Below, piece by piece: positions 25,079-34,627 of a stretch of DNA of 64,000 bases. A program made the translations under genes and the position numbers. The notes beneath the pieces were generated by a model. That model was not told where the DNA came from. It worked only from the letters and a program-made list of their open reading frames with translations, and did not search any database. How positions within the stretch are numbered: position 1 is the first letter of the stretch; every line of letters starts with the position of its first letter. This DNA comes from CAZYJR01 sp964647905 (GTDB lineage: Bacteria; Desulfobacterota; DSM-4660; Desulfatiglandales; HGW-15), in contig CAZYJR010000006.1 of NCBI GenBank assembly GCA_964647905.1, positions 73,304-137,303 on the forward strand. Direction: 5' to 3'.

Positions 25079-27943
25079 CTAAGCGCCGGCCCCGCAGCAT
25101 TTCTTGTATTTCTTGCCGCTCCCGCAGGGGCACGGCGCGTTCCTGCCCACCTTCTTAGCCCGGCGGCGTACGGTCTCCCCGCCCTGGTCCCCGTCTCCCC
25201 CGCGGCTCAACTGCATGGACCTTTGCATGGGCCTGGAGACCTCCTCGGGCTTCTGCTTCAGGACCCTTATCCGGCTCAGGGTGGAGAGCGCCTCTTCGCG
25301 GATCCTGTCCATCAGCTCCTCGAAAAGGGCGTAACCCTCCTTCTTGTACTCCCTCAAGGGGTCGAGTTGGCCGTAGCCCCTGAGCCCTATCCCCTCCTTC
25401 ATGTGCTCCATGTCCTGGAGATGGGTCACCCACTGCTTGTCTATTATCTGGAGCAATATGATCCGCTCTATCCGGGCGAGGTCCTCCTCCCCGAACTCGT
25501 CCTTCCTCTCCTCGTAGGCCTGCCCGGCGCCCTCCCCGAGTATCCGTATCAGCTCATCCTGGTCGAGGTCGTTGAACTCATCCTCCCCCAGGTCCTCCGG
25601 GCCTATCCTGGGAATGAACCCGAACAGCCTGGACGCCCCTTCCTTGATCCCCCTTATGTCCCAGTCCTCGGGCACCGACTTGGGATCGGTGAAGCGGTGG
25701 ACCAGGTCATGGACCTTGGCCTCGATCATGTCCAGCATTATGGCCTCGAGCCCTTCCCCCAGCAGGACATCCCTCCGCAGGGAGTAGATGATCTCCCTGT
25801 GCTTGTTCATGACGTCGTCGTATTCCAGGAGGTGCTTGCGGATGTCGAAGTTGTGGGCCTCCACCTTCTTCTGGGCGTTCTCGATGGCCTTGGATATCAT
25901 GCCGGCCTCGATGGGCTGGCCTTCCTCCATGCCGAAGCGCTCCATGATGGAGGAGATCCGGTCCGAGCCGAAGATCCGCAGGAGGTCGTCCTCCAGCGAG
26001 AGATAGAACCGGGAGGACCCCGGGTCCCCCTGCCTGCCTGCGCGCCCCCGGAGCTGGTTGTCGATGCGGCGGCTCTCGTGGCGCTCGGTCCCTATGATGT
26101 GGAGACCGCCGAGATCCACCACCCCCTCTCCGAGGACGATGTCGGTCCCGCGGCCGGCCATGTTCGTCGAAATGGTCACGGTATGCTTCTGCCCGGCCTG
26201 TGCTATTATCTCGGCCTCCCGCTCGTGGTGTTTGGCATTGAGGACCGAGTGAGGGATGCCCGCGCGCTTTAGGAGCTTGCTCAGCAGCTCGGATTTCTCT
26301 ATGGAGATGGTTCCCACCAGAGCGGGCTGGCCCTTCTCGTAAAGGGCCTTGATCTCGCCCACCACCGCATCGAACTTCTCCCTCGTGGTCTTGTAGATCA
26401 CATCGGGATGGTCCACCCGGATCATGGGCTTGTTGGTCGGGACCACCATCACCTCGAGGTTGTAGATGTTGCTGAACTCCACCGCCTCGGTGTCCGCGGT
26501 CCCGGTCATGCCGGCCAGCTTGTCGTACATTCGGAAGAAGTTCTGGAACGTGATGGTGGCCAGGGTCTGGTTCTCGCCGGCCACACTCACTCCCTCCTTG
26601 GCTTCCACGGCCTGGTGCAGGCCGTCGCTCCATCTCCGGCCCGGCATCATGCGGCCGGTGAACTCGTCCACTATCACGATCTGGTCGTCCTTGATCACGT
26701 AGTGAACGTCCTTTTCAAAGAGCCAGTAGGCCTTGATAAGCTGCTGGGTGGCATGAAGGAGCTCCGAGGCCCTCATGTAGCGGCCCTCGAGCTCCCTGAG
26801 GCGCTCGGCCTTCTCCGAGTCGTCCAGGTCCTCGCTCTCCCTTATTTCGTGCCCTTCGAGATCGAGGTCCGGGAGCACGAACTCCCCCAGCCCCCCGCCG
26901 GAGAGCAGCCGGATGCCCTTCTCGGTCAGATCCACCGAGTTGCCGCGCTCGTCGATCACGCAGTAGAGGTCCTGGTCGAGGTCCGGGAGCATCTTCTGGG
27001 CGCTCAGCATGCTCTCGGTGCGGTCGATCTGCTTCTTCAGGGCGGGATTTTGGGCCACCAGGTCCAGAAAGACCGGGTTCTTGGGGTCGCCGCGCTTTAC
27101 CTGGACCAGCTTCTCTATGGTCCCGTCGCCGTACTCCCCGCTCTCGAGGCGGGAGCTGATCTCGTCCAGGATGGAGCGGACCACCCCCCCCTGCTTTTTC
27201 TTGAGCTCGATCACCAGGGGCTTGACCTCCACGAAGGTCTCGTTCCCGCTCTTTTCAACGGCGCCGCTGATGATAAGAGGGGTGCGCGCCTCGTCGATCA
27301 GGATGCTGTCCACCTCGTCCACTATGGCGTAGTTATATCCGCGCTGGACCAGGTCGGAGACGTCGTACTTCATGTTGTCCCGGAGGTAGTCGAACCCGAA
27401 CTCGTTGTTCGTCCCATAGGTGATGTCGCAGGCGTATGCCTCTTTTCTCTCCGAGTCGTCCATCCCGTGGACGATCACCCCCACGGAGAGCCCCAGGAAG
27501 TTGTAGATCCCCCCCATCCATTCTGCGTCGCGGCGGGCGAGATAGTCATTGACCGTAACCAGATGACAGCCCTTTCCGGTGAGGGCGTTCAGGTACAAGG
27601 GAAGGGTGGCAGCCAAGGTCTTTCCCTCGCCCGTCTTCATCTCGGCTATCTTGCCTTGATGAAGCACGATGCCGCCCAACAACTGCACATCGAAATGACG
27701 CATGCCCAGGGTCCGGACCGAGGCCTCCCTTACCGCGGCAAAGGCCTCCGCGAGAATTTCCTCCAGGGTCTCCCCCCGGTCCAGCCGCTCCCTGAACTCG
27801 TCCGTCTTGGCCCGCAGGTCCCGGTCGGACATCTCCCTGTACTCGGGCTCCAGGGCGTTTATGCGCTCCACCAAGGGCCTCATGCGCTTGAGCTCGCGCT
27901 CGTTCTTGCTTCCGAAAATCCCCTTTACGATTTTTCCAAACAT
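25079..27943 (-). CDS. secA: preprotein translocase ATPase SecA
   Basis: 954 aa with the DEAD motor (MKTGEGKTLAA Walker A, VDEVDSILIDEARTPL), preprotein cross-linking domain, helical scaffold, and the C-terminal zinc-binding tail CPCGSGKKYKKCC. It drives Sec-dependent export across the inner membrane. The frame is open 45 codons further upstream, but ATG 27943 starts the conserved MFGKIVKGIFG. An acidic insert occurs around residues 375-410. It is flanked by an M23 peptidase gene upstream and argJ downstream. Confidence 0.97.
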   Translation of the reverse strand: MFGKIVKGIFGSKNERELKRMRPLVERINALEPEYREMSDRDLRAKTDEFRERLDRGETLEEILAEAFAAVREASVRTLGMRHFDVQLLGGIVLHQGKIAEMKTGEGKTLAATLPLYLNALTGKGCHLVTVNDYLARRDAEWMGGIYNFLGLSVGVIVHGMDDSERKEAYACDITYGTNNEFGFDYLRDNMKYDVSDLVQRGYNYAIVDEVDSILIDEARTPLIISGAVEKSGNETFVEVKPLVIELKKKQGGVVRSILDEISSRLESGEYGDGTIEKLVQVKRGDPKNPVFLDLVAQNPALKKQIDRTESMLSAQKMLPDLDQDLYCVIDERGNSVDLTEKGIRLLSGGGLGEFVLPDLDLEGHEIRESEDLDDSEKAERLRELEGRYMRASELLHATQQLIKAYWLFEKDVHYVIKDDQIVIVDEFTGRMMPGRRWSDGLHQAVEAKEGVSVAGENQTLATITFQNFFRMYDKLAGMTGTADTEAVEFSNIYNLEVMVVPTNKPMIRVDHPDVIYKTTREKFDAVVGEIKALYEKGQPALVGTISIEKSELLSKLLKRAGIPHSVLNAKHHEREAEIIAQAGQKHTVTISTNMAGRGTDIVLGEGVVDLGGLHIIGTERHESRRIDNQLRGRAGRQGDPGSSRFYLSLEDDLLRIFGSDRISSIMERFGMEEGQPIEAGMISKAIENAQKKVEAHNFDIRKHLLEYDDVMNKHREIIYSLRRDVLLGEGLEAIMLDMIEAKVHDLVHRFTDPKSVPEDWDIRGIKEGASRLFGFIPRIGPEDLGEDEFNDLDQDELIRILGEGAGQAYEERKDEFGEEDLARIERIILLQIIDKQWVTHLQDMEHMKEGIGLRGYGQLDPLREYKKEGYALFEELMDRIREEALSTLSRIRVLKQKPEEVSRPMQRSMQLSRGGDGDQGGETVRRRAKKVGRNAPCPCGSGKKYKKCCGAGA

Positions 27944-28102
27944 GACTCTTCTCTCAACCCAAGGCTCCCCTTGGATCTCGGATTTGGCGTACTGCGAATC
28001 CCGTAGCATGGGCTGCCGGCATCGGTCCGGAAAACGCTCCGGACTCCGGCCCCGCCCATAACATACCAGTATACACAAAAAGTGAAGGGATAAAAATGGA
28101 AA

Positions 28103-29005
28103 CTAGTTGAGGATGTACCTGCGGGGGTCCACCGGGACGCCGTTGAGGTGGACCTCGTAATGGAGATGCGGCCCCGTAGTGCGCCCCGTCGCCCCCACCA
28201 GGGCTATCTCTTGGCCGCGCTTCACGTACTCGCCCTTCTTCACCAGGACCTCGCTCAAATGGGCGTATTTGGTCTTGAGGCCGTTGCCGTGGACCATGGT
28301 GAGGGTCTTTCCGTAGCCGTAGTTCGACCCGACTCTCCCTATCATCCCGTCGGCCGGGGCCACGATCGGGGTCTTCATGGGCGCGCAGATGTCCAGCCCC
28401 TGGTGAAACTCCTCCTTCTCGGTGAAGGGCGATGTCCTGGGACCGAACCCCGAGCTCACCCACCCCTTGGTGGGCCAGATGGAAGGGGTGGACCTGAGCA
28501 TGGCCTTTTGGTCCTCGAGGTAGTCGTAGAGCTCTTTTTTCTCCCCTATTTGAACCTCCACCTCTTCCTTGAGACTGTCCAGGCTCTGATGCATGAGCCT
28601 TACAAGGCTCCTATGGGCCCTATCCTGGGCTTCGCTTGCATCGAATATATCCGGATCCGATCCCCCTATGCCCACAAATTGCCTTCCGCCTTCACTCTGA
28701 TCCTTGTTGACCATGACCTTCAACTTCTCGTCAAAGGCGCGCATCTCCCCCACCTGCTGTGCTATATCCTGTATCTTCTGCGAGAGGGCCAGGAGCTGGA
28801 CCTTTTGCTGCCGGTTCTCTTTCCGCAGCCTGCTGAGCTGGGGGATCTCGCCCTTTACCGCCTGGTAGTCCGTCAGCACCCAGGCGAGGAGGGCGGCCGA
28901 GCAAAGGGCCAAGAGGATGGAGAAGGTTATCATGAAACGGGGGAGCTTTATCTGGCGTACCGTCCGCGCTCCGTCGGAGAGGAACATGATGGTGATCTTT
29001 TTCAC
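28103..29005 (-). CDS. M23-family peptidoglycan endopeptidase, membrane anchored
   Basis: 300 aa. A short cytoplasmic start is followed by one membrane helix (about residues 25-48), a coiled coil with Leu/Gln-rich heptads (about 60-110), and a C-terminal LytM/M23 domain with HQGLDICAP, the metal motif and GPHLHYEV. The zinc ligands H...D and HxH are intact. GTG 29005 has AGAGAGG about 10 nt upstream. It probably cleaves septal or wall cross-links. Lies between uvrC and secA on the same strand. Confidence 0.87.
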   Translation of the reverse strand: MKKITIMFLSDGARTVRQIKLPRFMITFSILLALCSAALLAWVLTDYQAVKGEIPQLSRLRKENRQQKVQLLALSQKIQDIAQQVGEMRAFDEKLKVMVNKDQSEGGRQFVGIGGSDPDIFDASEAQDRAHRSLVRLMHQSLDSLKEEVEVQIGEKKELYDYLEDQKAMLRSTPSIWPTKGWVSSGFGPRTSPFTEKEEFHQGLDICAPMKTPIVAPADGMIGRVGSNYGYGKTLTMVHGNGLKTKYAHLSEVLVKKGEYVKRGQEIALVGATGRTTGPHLHYEVHLNGVPVDPRRYILN

Positions 29006-29090
29006 GGTCGATGACCTCTCTTGAGAGTCCCGATAAACGGGGATCAAAGGGCAAAAAAGGGCGGAGAAGCAAAATTGTTGGAGGGGTTTA

Positions 29091-30956
29091 TCACACCCCC
29101 AGGCCATTGTCAACCCTATCGCCATCCTCGGCCAGGGCCTGCAAGATGTCCCTTGCCATGCGGAGGCTAACCCCGGGTAAGGCCGAAATGTCCTCGGGCG
29201 CGCTTGACGCGAGGGTTTCCACATCACCGAATCGGCTCAAGAGGAGGCTCTTTTTCCTGGGGCCTATCCCGGGCACGGAATCCAGCCTGGAGGACTTCAT
29301 GTCCTTCCCCCTCAGCTTGCGGTGGTGCCCCACGGCCCGCCGGTGCGCCTCGTCCCTGACCCGCATCAGGAATCGGAGCACCGGGCTCTCAGGGCCCAGG
29401 GAGAGCGGGTTCTTCCTGCCCGGGATGAAGACCTTGTCGGCGCGCTCGCCCAGGCTTTCGTCCCGCTTGGCAATGGCGGCCACAGCGGGCCCGCCCGGCC
29501 CCATGACTTCTTCCACCACCCTGGCCACCGCAGCCAGGTGCCCACGGCCCCCGTCCACCAGGAGGAGATCCGGGGGATCTCCCTTGTCCAGACGCCTGGC
29601 CGCCACCTCGGCCATCATCCCGTAGTCGTCTATACCGCCCAGTCCCTTGATCCGGTAGCTCCGGTATCCGGGCTTATAAGGCCTGCCGCCCCTGAAGGAT
29701 ACCACGGCGCCCACCGCTGTCCGCCCCTGGATATTGGAGATATCCATGCCCTCTATCCTCTCAGGGACCTCTTCCAGGCGGAGGGCCTCTTTGACCCGCT
29801 CCATGAGCTCAGCCCCTTCCCCTCCCGCGGACGCCCTCAATAGATTCCTGGCGTTGGCCTCGGCCATCTTCACCAGCTCGAGCTTCTCCCCCCTCCGGGG
29901 CCGGTGTATGAGGACCCGGCGGCCGGCCAGATCCGTCAGCCATGCCTGGATCGAGTCCATGTCGCCCATCTCACGGTTAACCAGCACCCTCTTGGGCACA
30001 AAGGCCCCGCGGGCATAGTACTGCTTGACAAAGGCCTCCATTATCTCGGCCCGGGAGGCGCCAGGGGCCTTGAAGGAGTAGTCCCGCGTCCCGGCCAACG
30101 CCCCCTTCCTGACGTGTAGCACCACCACCCGTAAGGAGCCGTTTCCTCCCTCCACCGCGACTGCGTCCCGGTCCTCCATGGAATGGGATACCACGTGCTG
30201 GCGTTCGATGGTCCTCTCCACAGCCCGAATCCGATCCCTCATGCGGGCGGCCTTCTCGAATTCCAGGGCCTCGGAGGCCGACTTCATCCGCTCTCTCAGC
30301 TTGGCCACCAGCTCCCTGTTCCTGCCCTCCAGGAAGAGCCGCACCTCTTCCACATACTCCCGGTAGGCCTCGGGCGGGACGTCCCTGGTGCAGGGGGCCG
30401 GGCAGCGCCCCAGTTGGTGGTTCAGGCAGGGCCGCGAGCGCTTGGGCGGATTGCTCCCCTTGCATTTGCGCAAGGGGAAGACGGTCTCGATCAGCCTGAG
30501 GGTGGAGTGCACCGCGCCCGCGGAAGAAAACGGCCCGAAGTACAGGGCCCCGTCCTTCCTTATGCGGCGGACCACTCTGAGCCCGGGGTAGGTCTCCTTG
30601 GGGTCCAGGCGCACCCAAGGATACCTCTTGTCGTCCCTCAGGATCACGTTGTACCGGGGCTGATGCCTCTTGACCAGGGTATCCTCGAGGATGAAGGCCT
30701 CGTTCTCCGTGGCGGTCAGGATGGTCTCCAGCCCGGCCGCCCTTTCCATCATCAGGCGGGTCTTCACCGGGTGCTCGCCCGGGGGCTTGAAGTAGCTCAG
30801 CACCCGCTTCCGCAAATCCTTGGCCTTGCCCACGTAGATGATGCGCCCGTCGCGGTCCTTGAAAAGATAGACCCCGGGCTCGCCGGGCAGGGTCTCCCGG
30901 AGCCGATCAGGGTCCAGGCCGTATTGGGATGCGGATGAATCTTGGGGGGCTGTCAC
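29091..30956 (-). CDS. uvrC: excinuclease ABC subunit C
   Basis: 621 aa nucleotide-excision repair nuclease: GIY-YIG domain (GVYLFKDRDGRIIYVGKA), a cysteine-bearing linker (CKGSNPPKRSRPCLNHQLG), a UVR helix pair, the RNase H-like 3' half with MDISNIQG and VDGGRGHL, and two C-terminal helix-hairpin-helix motifs. Full length. The start is GTG 30956. It begins 69 nt after the GNAT gene, a gap that holds a perfect 6-bp hairpin at 30980-30996. Confidence 0.95.
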   Translation of the reverse strand: MTAPQDSSASQYGLDPDRLRETLPGEPGVYLFKDRDGRIIYVGKAKDLRKRVLSYFKPPGEHPVKTRLMMERAAGLETILTATENEAFILEDTLVKRHQPRYNVILRDDKRYPWVRLDPKETYPGLRVVRRIRKDGALYFGPFSSAGAVHSTLRLIETVFPLRKCKGSNPPKRSRPCLNHQLGRCPAPCTRDVPPEAYREYVEEVRLFLEGRNRELVAKLRERMKSASEALEFEKAARMRDRIRAVERTIERQHVVSHSMEDRDAVAVEGGNGSLRVVVLHVRKGALAGTRDYSFKAPGASRAEIMEAFVKQYYARGAFVPKRVLVNREMGDMDSIQAWLTDLAGRRVLIHRPRRGEKLELVKMAEANARNLLRASAGGEGAELMERVKEALRLEEVPERIEGMDISNIQGRTAVGAVVSFRGGRPYKPGYRSYRIKGLGGIDDYGMMAEVAARRLDKGDPPDLLLVDGGRGHLAAVARVVEEVMGPGGPAVAAIAKRDESLGERADKVFIPGRKNPLSLGPESPVLRFLMRVRDEAHRRAVGHHRKLRGKDMKSSRLDSVPGIGPRKKSLLLSRFGDVETLASSAPEDISALPGVSLRMARDILQALAEDGDRVDNGLGV

Positions 30957-31025
30957 TTGTCTTCTTGCTCGACTAGACCGGTATCACGCTGATACCCGGG
31001 AACACGACCACCCGGGCCAAAAAAT

Positions 31026-31637
31026 TCATGCAAAGGGGAGCCTCTTTACCATCAGCGCCAAGTCCCGGTAGCCGCCGTCCCTATCCTTGACGAAATCCCT
31101 CAGCACCGCCTCCCTCAGGAAGCCGAGCGTTTCCACCCCGCGCATCAAGGAGGCGTCTCTTCCCTCCACCAAGCGCATCAGGAGTCGCTCCAGGCCCATG
31201 GACATGGCGGCGTTTATCAGGTCCAGGAGCATCCAGGTCCCCAGCCTCTTCTCCCGATAGGCCGGTATCACCGAGGTCTGTATCCTCCCCACGTGCCCCT
31301 CGGCCCCCGGCCGCTCCCTGATCAGGGCGGCCGCGGCTATCATCTCCCTCTCCAGCAAGGCCGAGACCGTGAACACCCTGTCCCGGCCCGTGGCCCCCAC
31401 CCACCTCTCCACGAACCCTGCCACGGGCCCGCCCAGGCCGAGGAACCATCGGTCTTCCTCGGTCAGACGCTCGAGCATCCTCTCGAGCATGGGCCCGTCC
31501 GATGAACCGAGCGGCCTGAGGGTCACCCCTCTTCCATCCCTCAGGATAACCTCCTTGGGATAGTCCTTTGCCACGTGTATCAGAGGGCACTCCACCGCCG
31601 CCATGCCTCCCGTTTGCGTAGGGACAGTCAAATCCAT
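31026..31637 (-). CDS. GNAT-family acetyltransferase
   Basis: 203 aa with the acetyl-CoA site in PAYREKRLGTWMLL (R/Q-x-x-G-x-G/A variant), preceded by IQTSVI and followed by VETLGF, and the N-terminal LRPLGSSDGPMLERML common to Gcn5-type domains fused to acyl-CoA synthetases or alone. ATG 31637 has no clear ribosome site; GGGAGG lies further in, near an internal ATG and a GTG, so the true start may be 11-14 codons downstream. Substrate unknown. Divergent from the chaN-like gene. Confidence 0.75.
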   Translation of the reverse strand: MDLTVPTQTGGMAAVECPLIHVAKDYPKEVILRDGRGVTLRPLGSSDGPMLERMLERLTEEDRWFLGLGGPVAGFVERWVGATGRDRVFTVSALLEREMIAAAALIRERPGAEGHVGRIQTSVIPAYREKRLGTWMLLDLINAAMSMGLERLLMRLVEGRDASLMRGVETLGFLREAVLRDFVKDRDGGYRDLALMVKRLPFA

Positions 31638-31690
31638 GCTTGCGCGGCTTCAGGGTAAGTGATACGTAAGAACCCAGTCAAGCCAATTGT

Positions 31691-31712
31691 CCCCGCCCGG
31701 CCTCGGGCGGGG
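31691..31712 (+). promoter_or_regulatory. hairpin overlapping the leader of the ChaN-like gene
   Basis: Arms CCCCGCCCG and CGGGCGGGG are perfectly complementary with a GCCT loop. The right arm ends at the GGGGAGAGGT ribosome site, so folding could limit translation of the TTG-started gene that follows. Confidence 0.45.
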
Positions 31713-31723
31713 GGAGAGGTGGA

Positions 31724-32716
31724 TTGAATACATTATACCTCATTCGCCTTGCGGTTCTCATCCCGGCCGCGGCCGTACTCCTCTCCTGCGCCGCGCCGGG
31801 CAGGCCACGCATCCCTGAGGCCAGGGTCCCTGGAGTGCAGGGAAGCTTCCGGGCCGGCGACATAGTGGATCTGCACCGGGGAGAGGCGATCTCTTTCCCC
31901 ACACTGCTCGAAAGGCTCGCCCCCCACGACTTGGTGTTCGTGGGCGAGGTCCACGACCAGGCCGAGCACCACCTGATACAGGTACAGCTCCTCCAGGGGC
32001 TCATGGAGCAGGGCCGCCCGGTGGTGGTGGCCATGGAGTGCTTCCGCAGCCACCAGCAGAACGCGGTGGACCGCCACCTGAGCGGGGCCCTGCCTGAAGA
32101 GGCATTCCTGGAACAGGTGGATTGGGACTCCGGTTGGGGATTCCCATACCGCTTCTACCGCCCGCTGGTATCCCTGGCAAGGGAGAACCGAGCCCGGGTC
32201 CTGGCCATGAACGTCCCCCGGGAGCTGGTGAGCAAGGTGGCCAGGGCGGGCCTCAAGGGCCTCACTGACCGGGAGCGGGCCCGGCTCCCGAGGGACATAG
32301 ACCTGACCGACCGGGAGCACCGCAGGTACGTTCGGGAGGCCTACCTCATGCACGACCGGGCCGGGATCCCGGACTTCGATTTCTTCTACGAAGCCCAGTG
32401 CGTTTACGACGAGGCCATGGCCGAGCGGCTGGCGCGGTACTTCGAGGAGGAGGGGCGGCACCGGGCCAAGGTGGCGGCCTTTGCCGGGAACGGACACCTG
32501 ATCCGGAGGGGGATCCCGGACCGCGTCACCAGGCGCACGCCGGTCTCAGCGGTCATAGTCCTGCCCTACCCCCTGGGGGAGGATATCGCCGTTGACAGCG
32601 GGGCGGCGCATTTCCTGTGGCTGACCCCTCCCTGCAACCGCGGCAGACCGGAGGGGAAGGAAAGCGCAAAGGACACTCTTGCGCCGAGTTCCGGATCCGA
32701 CCATGAAAGAAAGTGA
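31724..32716 (+). CDS. ChaN-family lipoprotein
   Basis: 330 aa with a lipoprotein signal (hydrophobic stretch ending LLSC, Cys about 22) and a ChaN/EreA-like domain: VFVGEVHDQAEHH, MECFRSHQQNAVD, FAGNGHLIRRGIPDR. ChaN proteins are outer-membrane haem- or iron-linked, with homology to the TIKI fold. Start is TTG 31724 after GAGAGGTGGA; no nearer ATG. Its end overlaps the Nudix gene by 14 nt. Confidence 0.82.
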   Translation: MNTLYLIRLAVLIPAAAVLLSCAAPGRPRIPEARVPGVQGSFRAGDIVDLHRGEAISFPTLLERLAPHDLVFVGEVHDQAEHHLIQVQLLQGLMEQGRPVVVAMECFRSHQQNAVDRHLSGALPEEAFLEQVDWDSGWGFPYRFYRPLVSLARENRARVLAMNVPRELVSKVARAGLKGLTDRERARLPRDIDLTDREHRRYVREAYLMHDRAGIPDFDFFYEAQCVYDEAMAERLARYFEEEGRHRAKVAAFAGNGHLIRRGIPDRVTRRTPVSAVIVLPYPLGEDIAVDSGAAHFLWLTPPCNRGRPEGKESAKDTLAPSSGSDHERK

Positions 32717-33224
32717 CTCGTTCAAGTTCTGCCCCTTGTGCGGGGGCGGGCTGGAGGTCAGGTCCCTCAAGGAAGGCGAGCCCGACAGGCTGGTCTGTAC
32801 CGCCTGCCGGAGCCCTCACTACCTGGACCCCAAGCTCGTCTCCTGCTCCATAGTGGAGACCGGCGGCGGGATAGTGCTCCTGAGGCGGGGGATCCGGCCC
32901 GGTGCCGGCCTTTGGGTCATGCCGGGTGGCTTCGTGGACAGAGGCGAGACAGTGGAAGGGGCCGCGATCAGGGAGACCAGGGAGGAGTGCGGGCTGGAGA
33001 TCAGGATATCCGGCCTGCTGGGGGTGTACTCCTATCCGGGGGAGCCGGTGGTGGTGGTGGCCTTCAGGGCGGCCAGGGCGGCGGGGGAGCTGGTGGCCGG
33101 GGACGAGACCCTGGAATCCCGCATATACAAGCCCGAGGACATCCCCTGGGAGGCCCTTGCATTCCCAAGCACCAGGGATGCCTTGGTTACATACTTGGAG
33201 GAAAAGGGTCAGCAATGGAGCTGA
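32703..33224 (+). CDS. Nudix hydrolase with N-terminal zinc ribbon
   Basis: 173 aa. A CPLC...CTAC ribbon (about residues 10-40) precedes a Nudix box GGFVDRGETVEGAAIRETREECG (23-residue motif intact; key REXXEE present). The domain order resembles the NUDT/NudC-like ADP-ribose or NADH pyrophosphatases. ATG 32703 lies inside the chaN-like gene end; the gene overlaps hisD by 10 nt. Substrate inferred only to class. Confidence 0.85.
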   Translation: MKESDSFKFCPLCGGGLEVRSLKEGEPDRLVCTACRSPHYLDPKLVSCSIVETGGGIVLLRRGIRPGAGLWVMPGGFVDRGETVEGAAIRETREECGLEIRISGLLGVYSYPGEPVVVVAFRAARAAGELVAGDETLESRIYKPEDIPWEALAFPSTRDALVTYLEEKGQQWS

Positions 33225-34507
33225 GACCGGAGAGAATAGCCGATCTGGGGGCCGAGGAGCGGCGGTCGCTGATCAGACGGTCCATGGAGGACATATCCTC
33301 GATCTACGATTATGTGCGGGATCTGGTAAGGGACGTAAGAGAGAGGGGCGACCGGGCGGTGATCGAGGGCCATCTGGGGATGGACCAGGCGCTTTCCCTG
33401 CAAACCCTGGAGATAACAGGAGACGAGATCAAGGACGCCTACAAGAGGGTGGAGAGCGACGTGGTGGAAGCCCTCAGGGCCGCCGCCCGCAACATCACCG
33501 CGTTCCACCGGGCTCAACTGGAAAGATCCATGTGGTCGGTGGAAGTCGCACCGGGCATTCTGGCCGGCAGGGTCACCAGGCCCATTGAGAGCGTGGGCTG
33601 CTATATCCCGGGCGGGCGGGCGGCCTACCCCAGCACCACCCTGATGACCGTCCTCCCCGCCAGGGCGGCCGGGGTGGACCTGGTCTCGGCGGCCACCCCC
33701 CCGGACCGCGGGGGAGCGGTGGCCACGGAGACGCTTGTCGCTCTGGACATAGCCGGGTGCGACCGGATCTTTCGCATGGGCGGTCCGTGGGCTGTGGCCG
33801 CCCTGGCTTACGGGACCGAGTCCGTACCCGGGGTGGACAAGATCGTAGGACCCGGCAACAAATACGTTACCGCCGCCAAGATGGCGGTCTTCGGGGAGGT
33901 GGGGATCGACTCCCCGGCCGGGCCGAGCGAGTCCCTGATACTGGCGGACGATACCGCGGAGTGCGAGTGGGTATCACTGGACTTCCTCAGCCAGACCGAG
34001 CACGACCCGGATTCCGCGGCGATCCTGGCGACCACGTCCGAGGACCTGGCGCTCGGGGTGTGCGAGTGGATCAACAAGGCGCTGGGCTCCCTTCCCAGGC
34101 GGGAGATAGTGGAGCGGTCCTTGTCCTCCCACTGCCGCGTCCTCCTGGCAAGTGATATGGATGAGGCCGTGGATTTCGCCAATGAGTACGCGCCGGAGCA
34201 CCTCCAGCTGGTCTGCAGGGACCCCTTTATCGTCCTCAACCGGATCAGACACGCGGGCTCCATATTCCTGGGGCCTTACGCCCCGGTGCCGGCCGGCGAC
34301 TATGCCTCGGGCACCAACCACGTGCTCCCCACCGGCCGGGCCGCGCGCATGTTCTCCGGCCTCTCGGTGGACGACTTTCTCAAGCGGCCCACTTTCCAGT
34401 ACCTGAGCCGCGAGGGCCTGAGGAGCATCCAAGGAACGGTCACCACCCTGGCCGAGGCCGAGGGCTTGTTGCTCCACGCCCGCGCGGTCAGGGCCAGGTT
34501 CTCGTGA
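33215..34507 (+). CDS. hisD: histidinol dehydrogenase
   Basis: 430 aa zinc enzyme for the last two oxidations of histidine synthesis. Visible: PGGRAAYPST, VGPGNKYV, AGPSESL, the SQTEHDPDS catalytic Glu-His and NHVLPT segments. ATG 33215 sits 10 nt inside the Nudix gene end and has GGAGGAAAAGGG upstream. No other his genes are in the window. The Nudix neighbour is a loose match to histidine-pathway pyrophosphatases but lacks their motifs. Confidence 0.95.
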   Translation: MELRPERIADLGAEERRSLIRRSMEDISSIYDYVRDLVRDVRERGDRAVIEGHLGMDQALSLQTLEITGDEIKDAYKRVESDVVEALRAAARNITAFHRAQLERSMWSVEVAPGILAGRVTRPIESVGCYIPGGRAAYPSTTLMTVLPARAAGVDLVSAATPPDRGGAVATETLVALDIAGCDRIFRMGGPWAVAALAYGTESVPGVDKIVGPGNKYVTAAKMAVFGEVGIDSPAGPSESLILADDTAECEWVSLDFLSQTEHDPDSAAILATTSEDLALGVCEWINKALGSLPRREIVERSLSSHCRVLLASDMDEAVDFANEYAPEHLQLVCRDPFIVLNRIRHAGSIFLGPYAPVPAGDYASGTNHVLPTGRAARMFSGLSVDDFLKRPTFQYLSREGLRSIQGTVTTLAEAEGLLLHARAVRARFS

Positions 34508-34627
34508 CGATCGAAGCAGGGGCCCAACGGCCTTGAACTGTGTGACCATCCATGCTAAAGACGACCTCGCAAGGAGCTTTCCAGGGTCGTCGTTCGCTTC
34601 TCAACCAAGAAAAGGAGGGCAAGGCTT

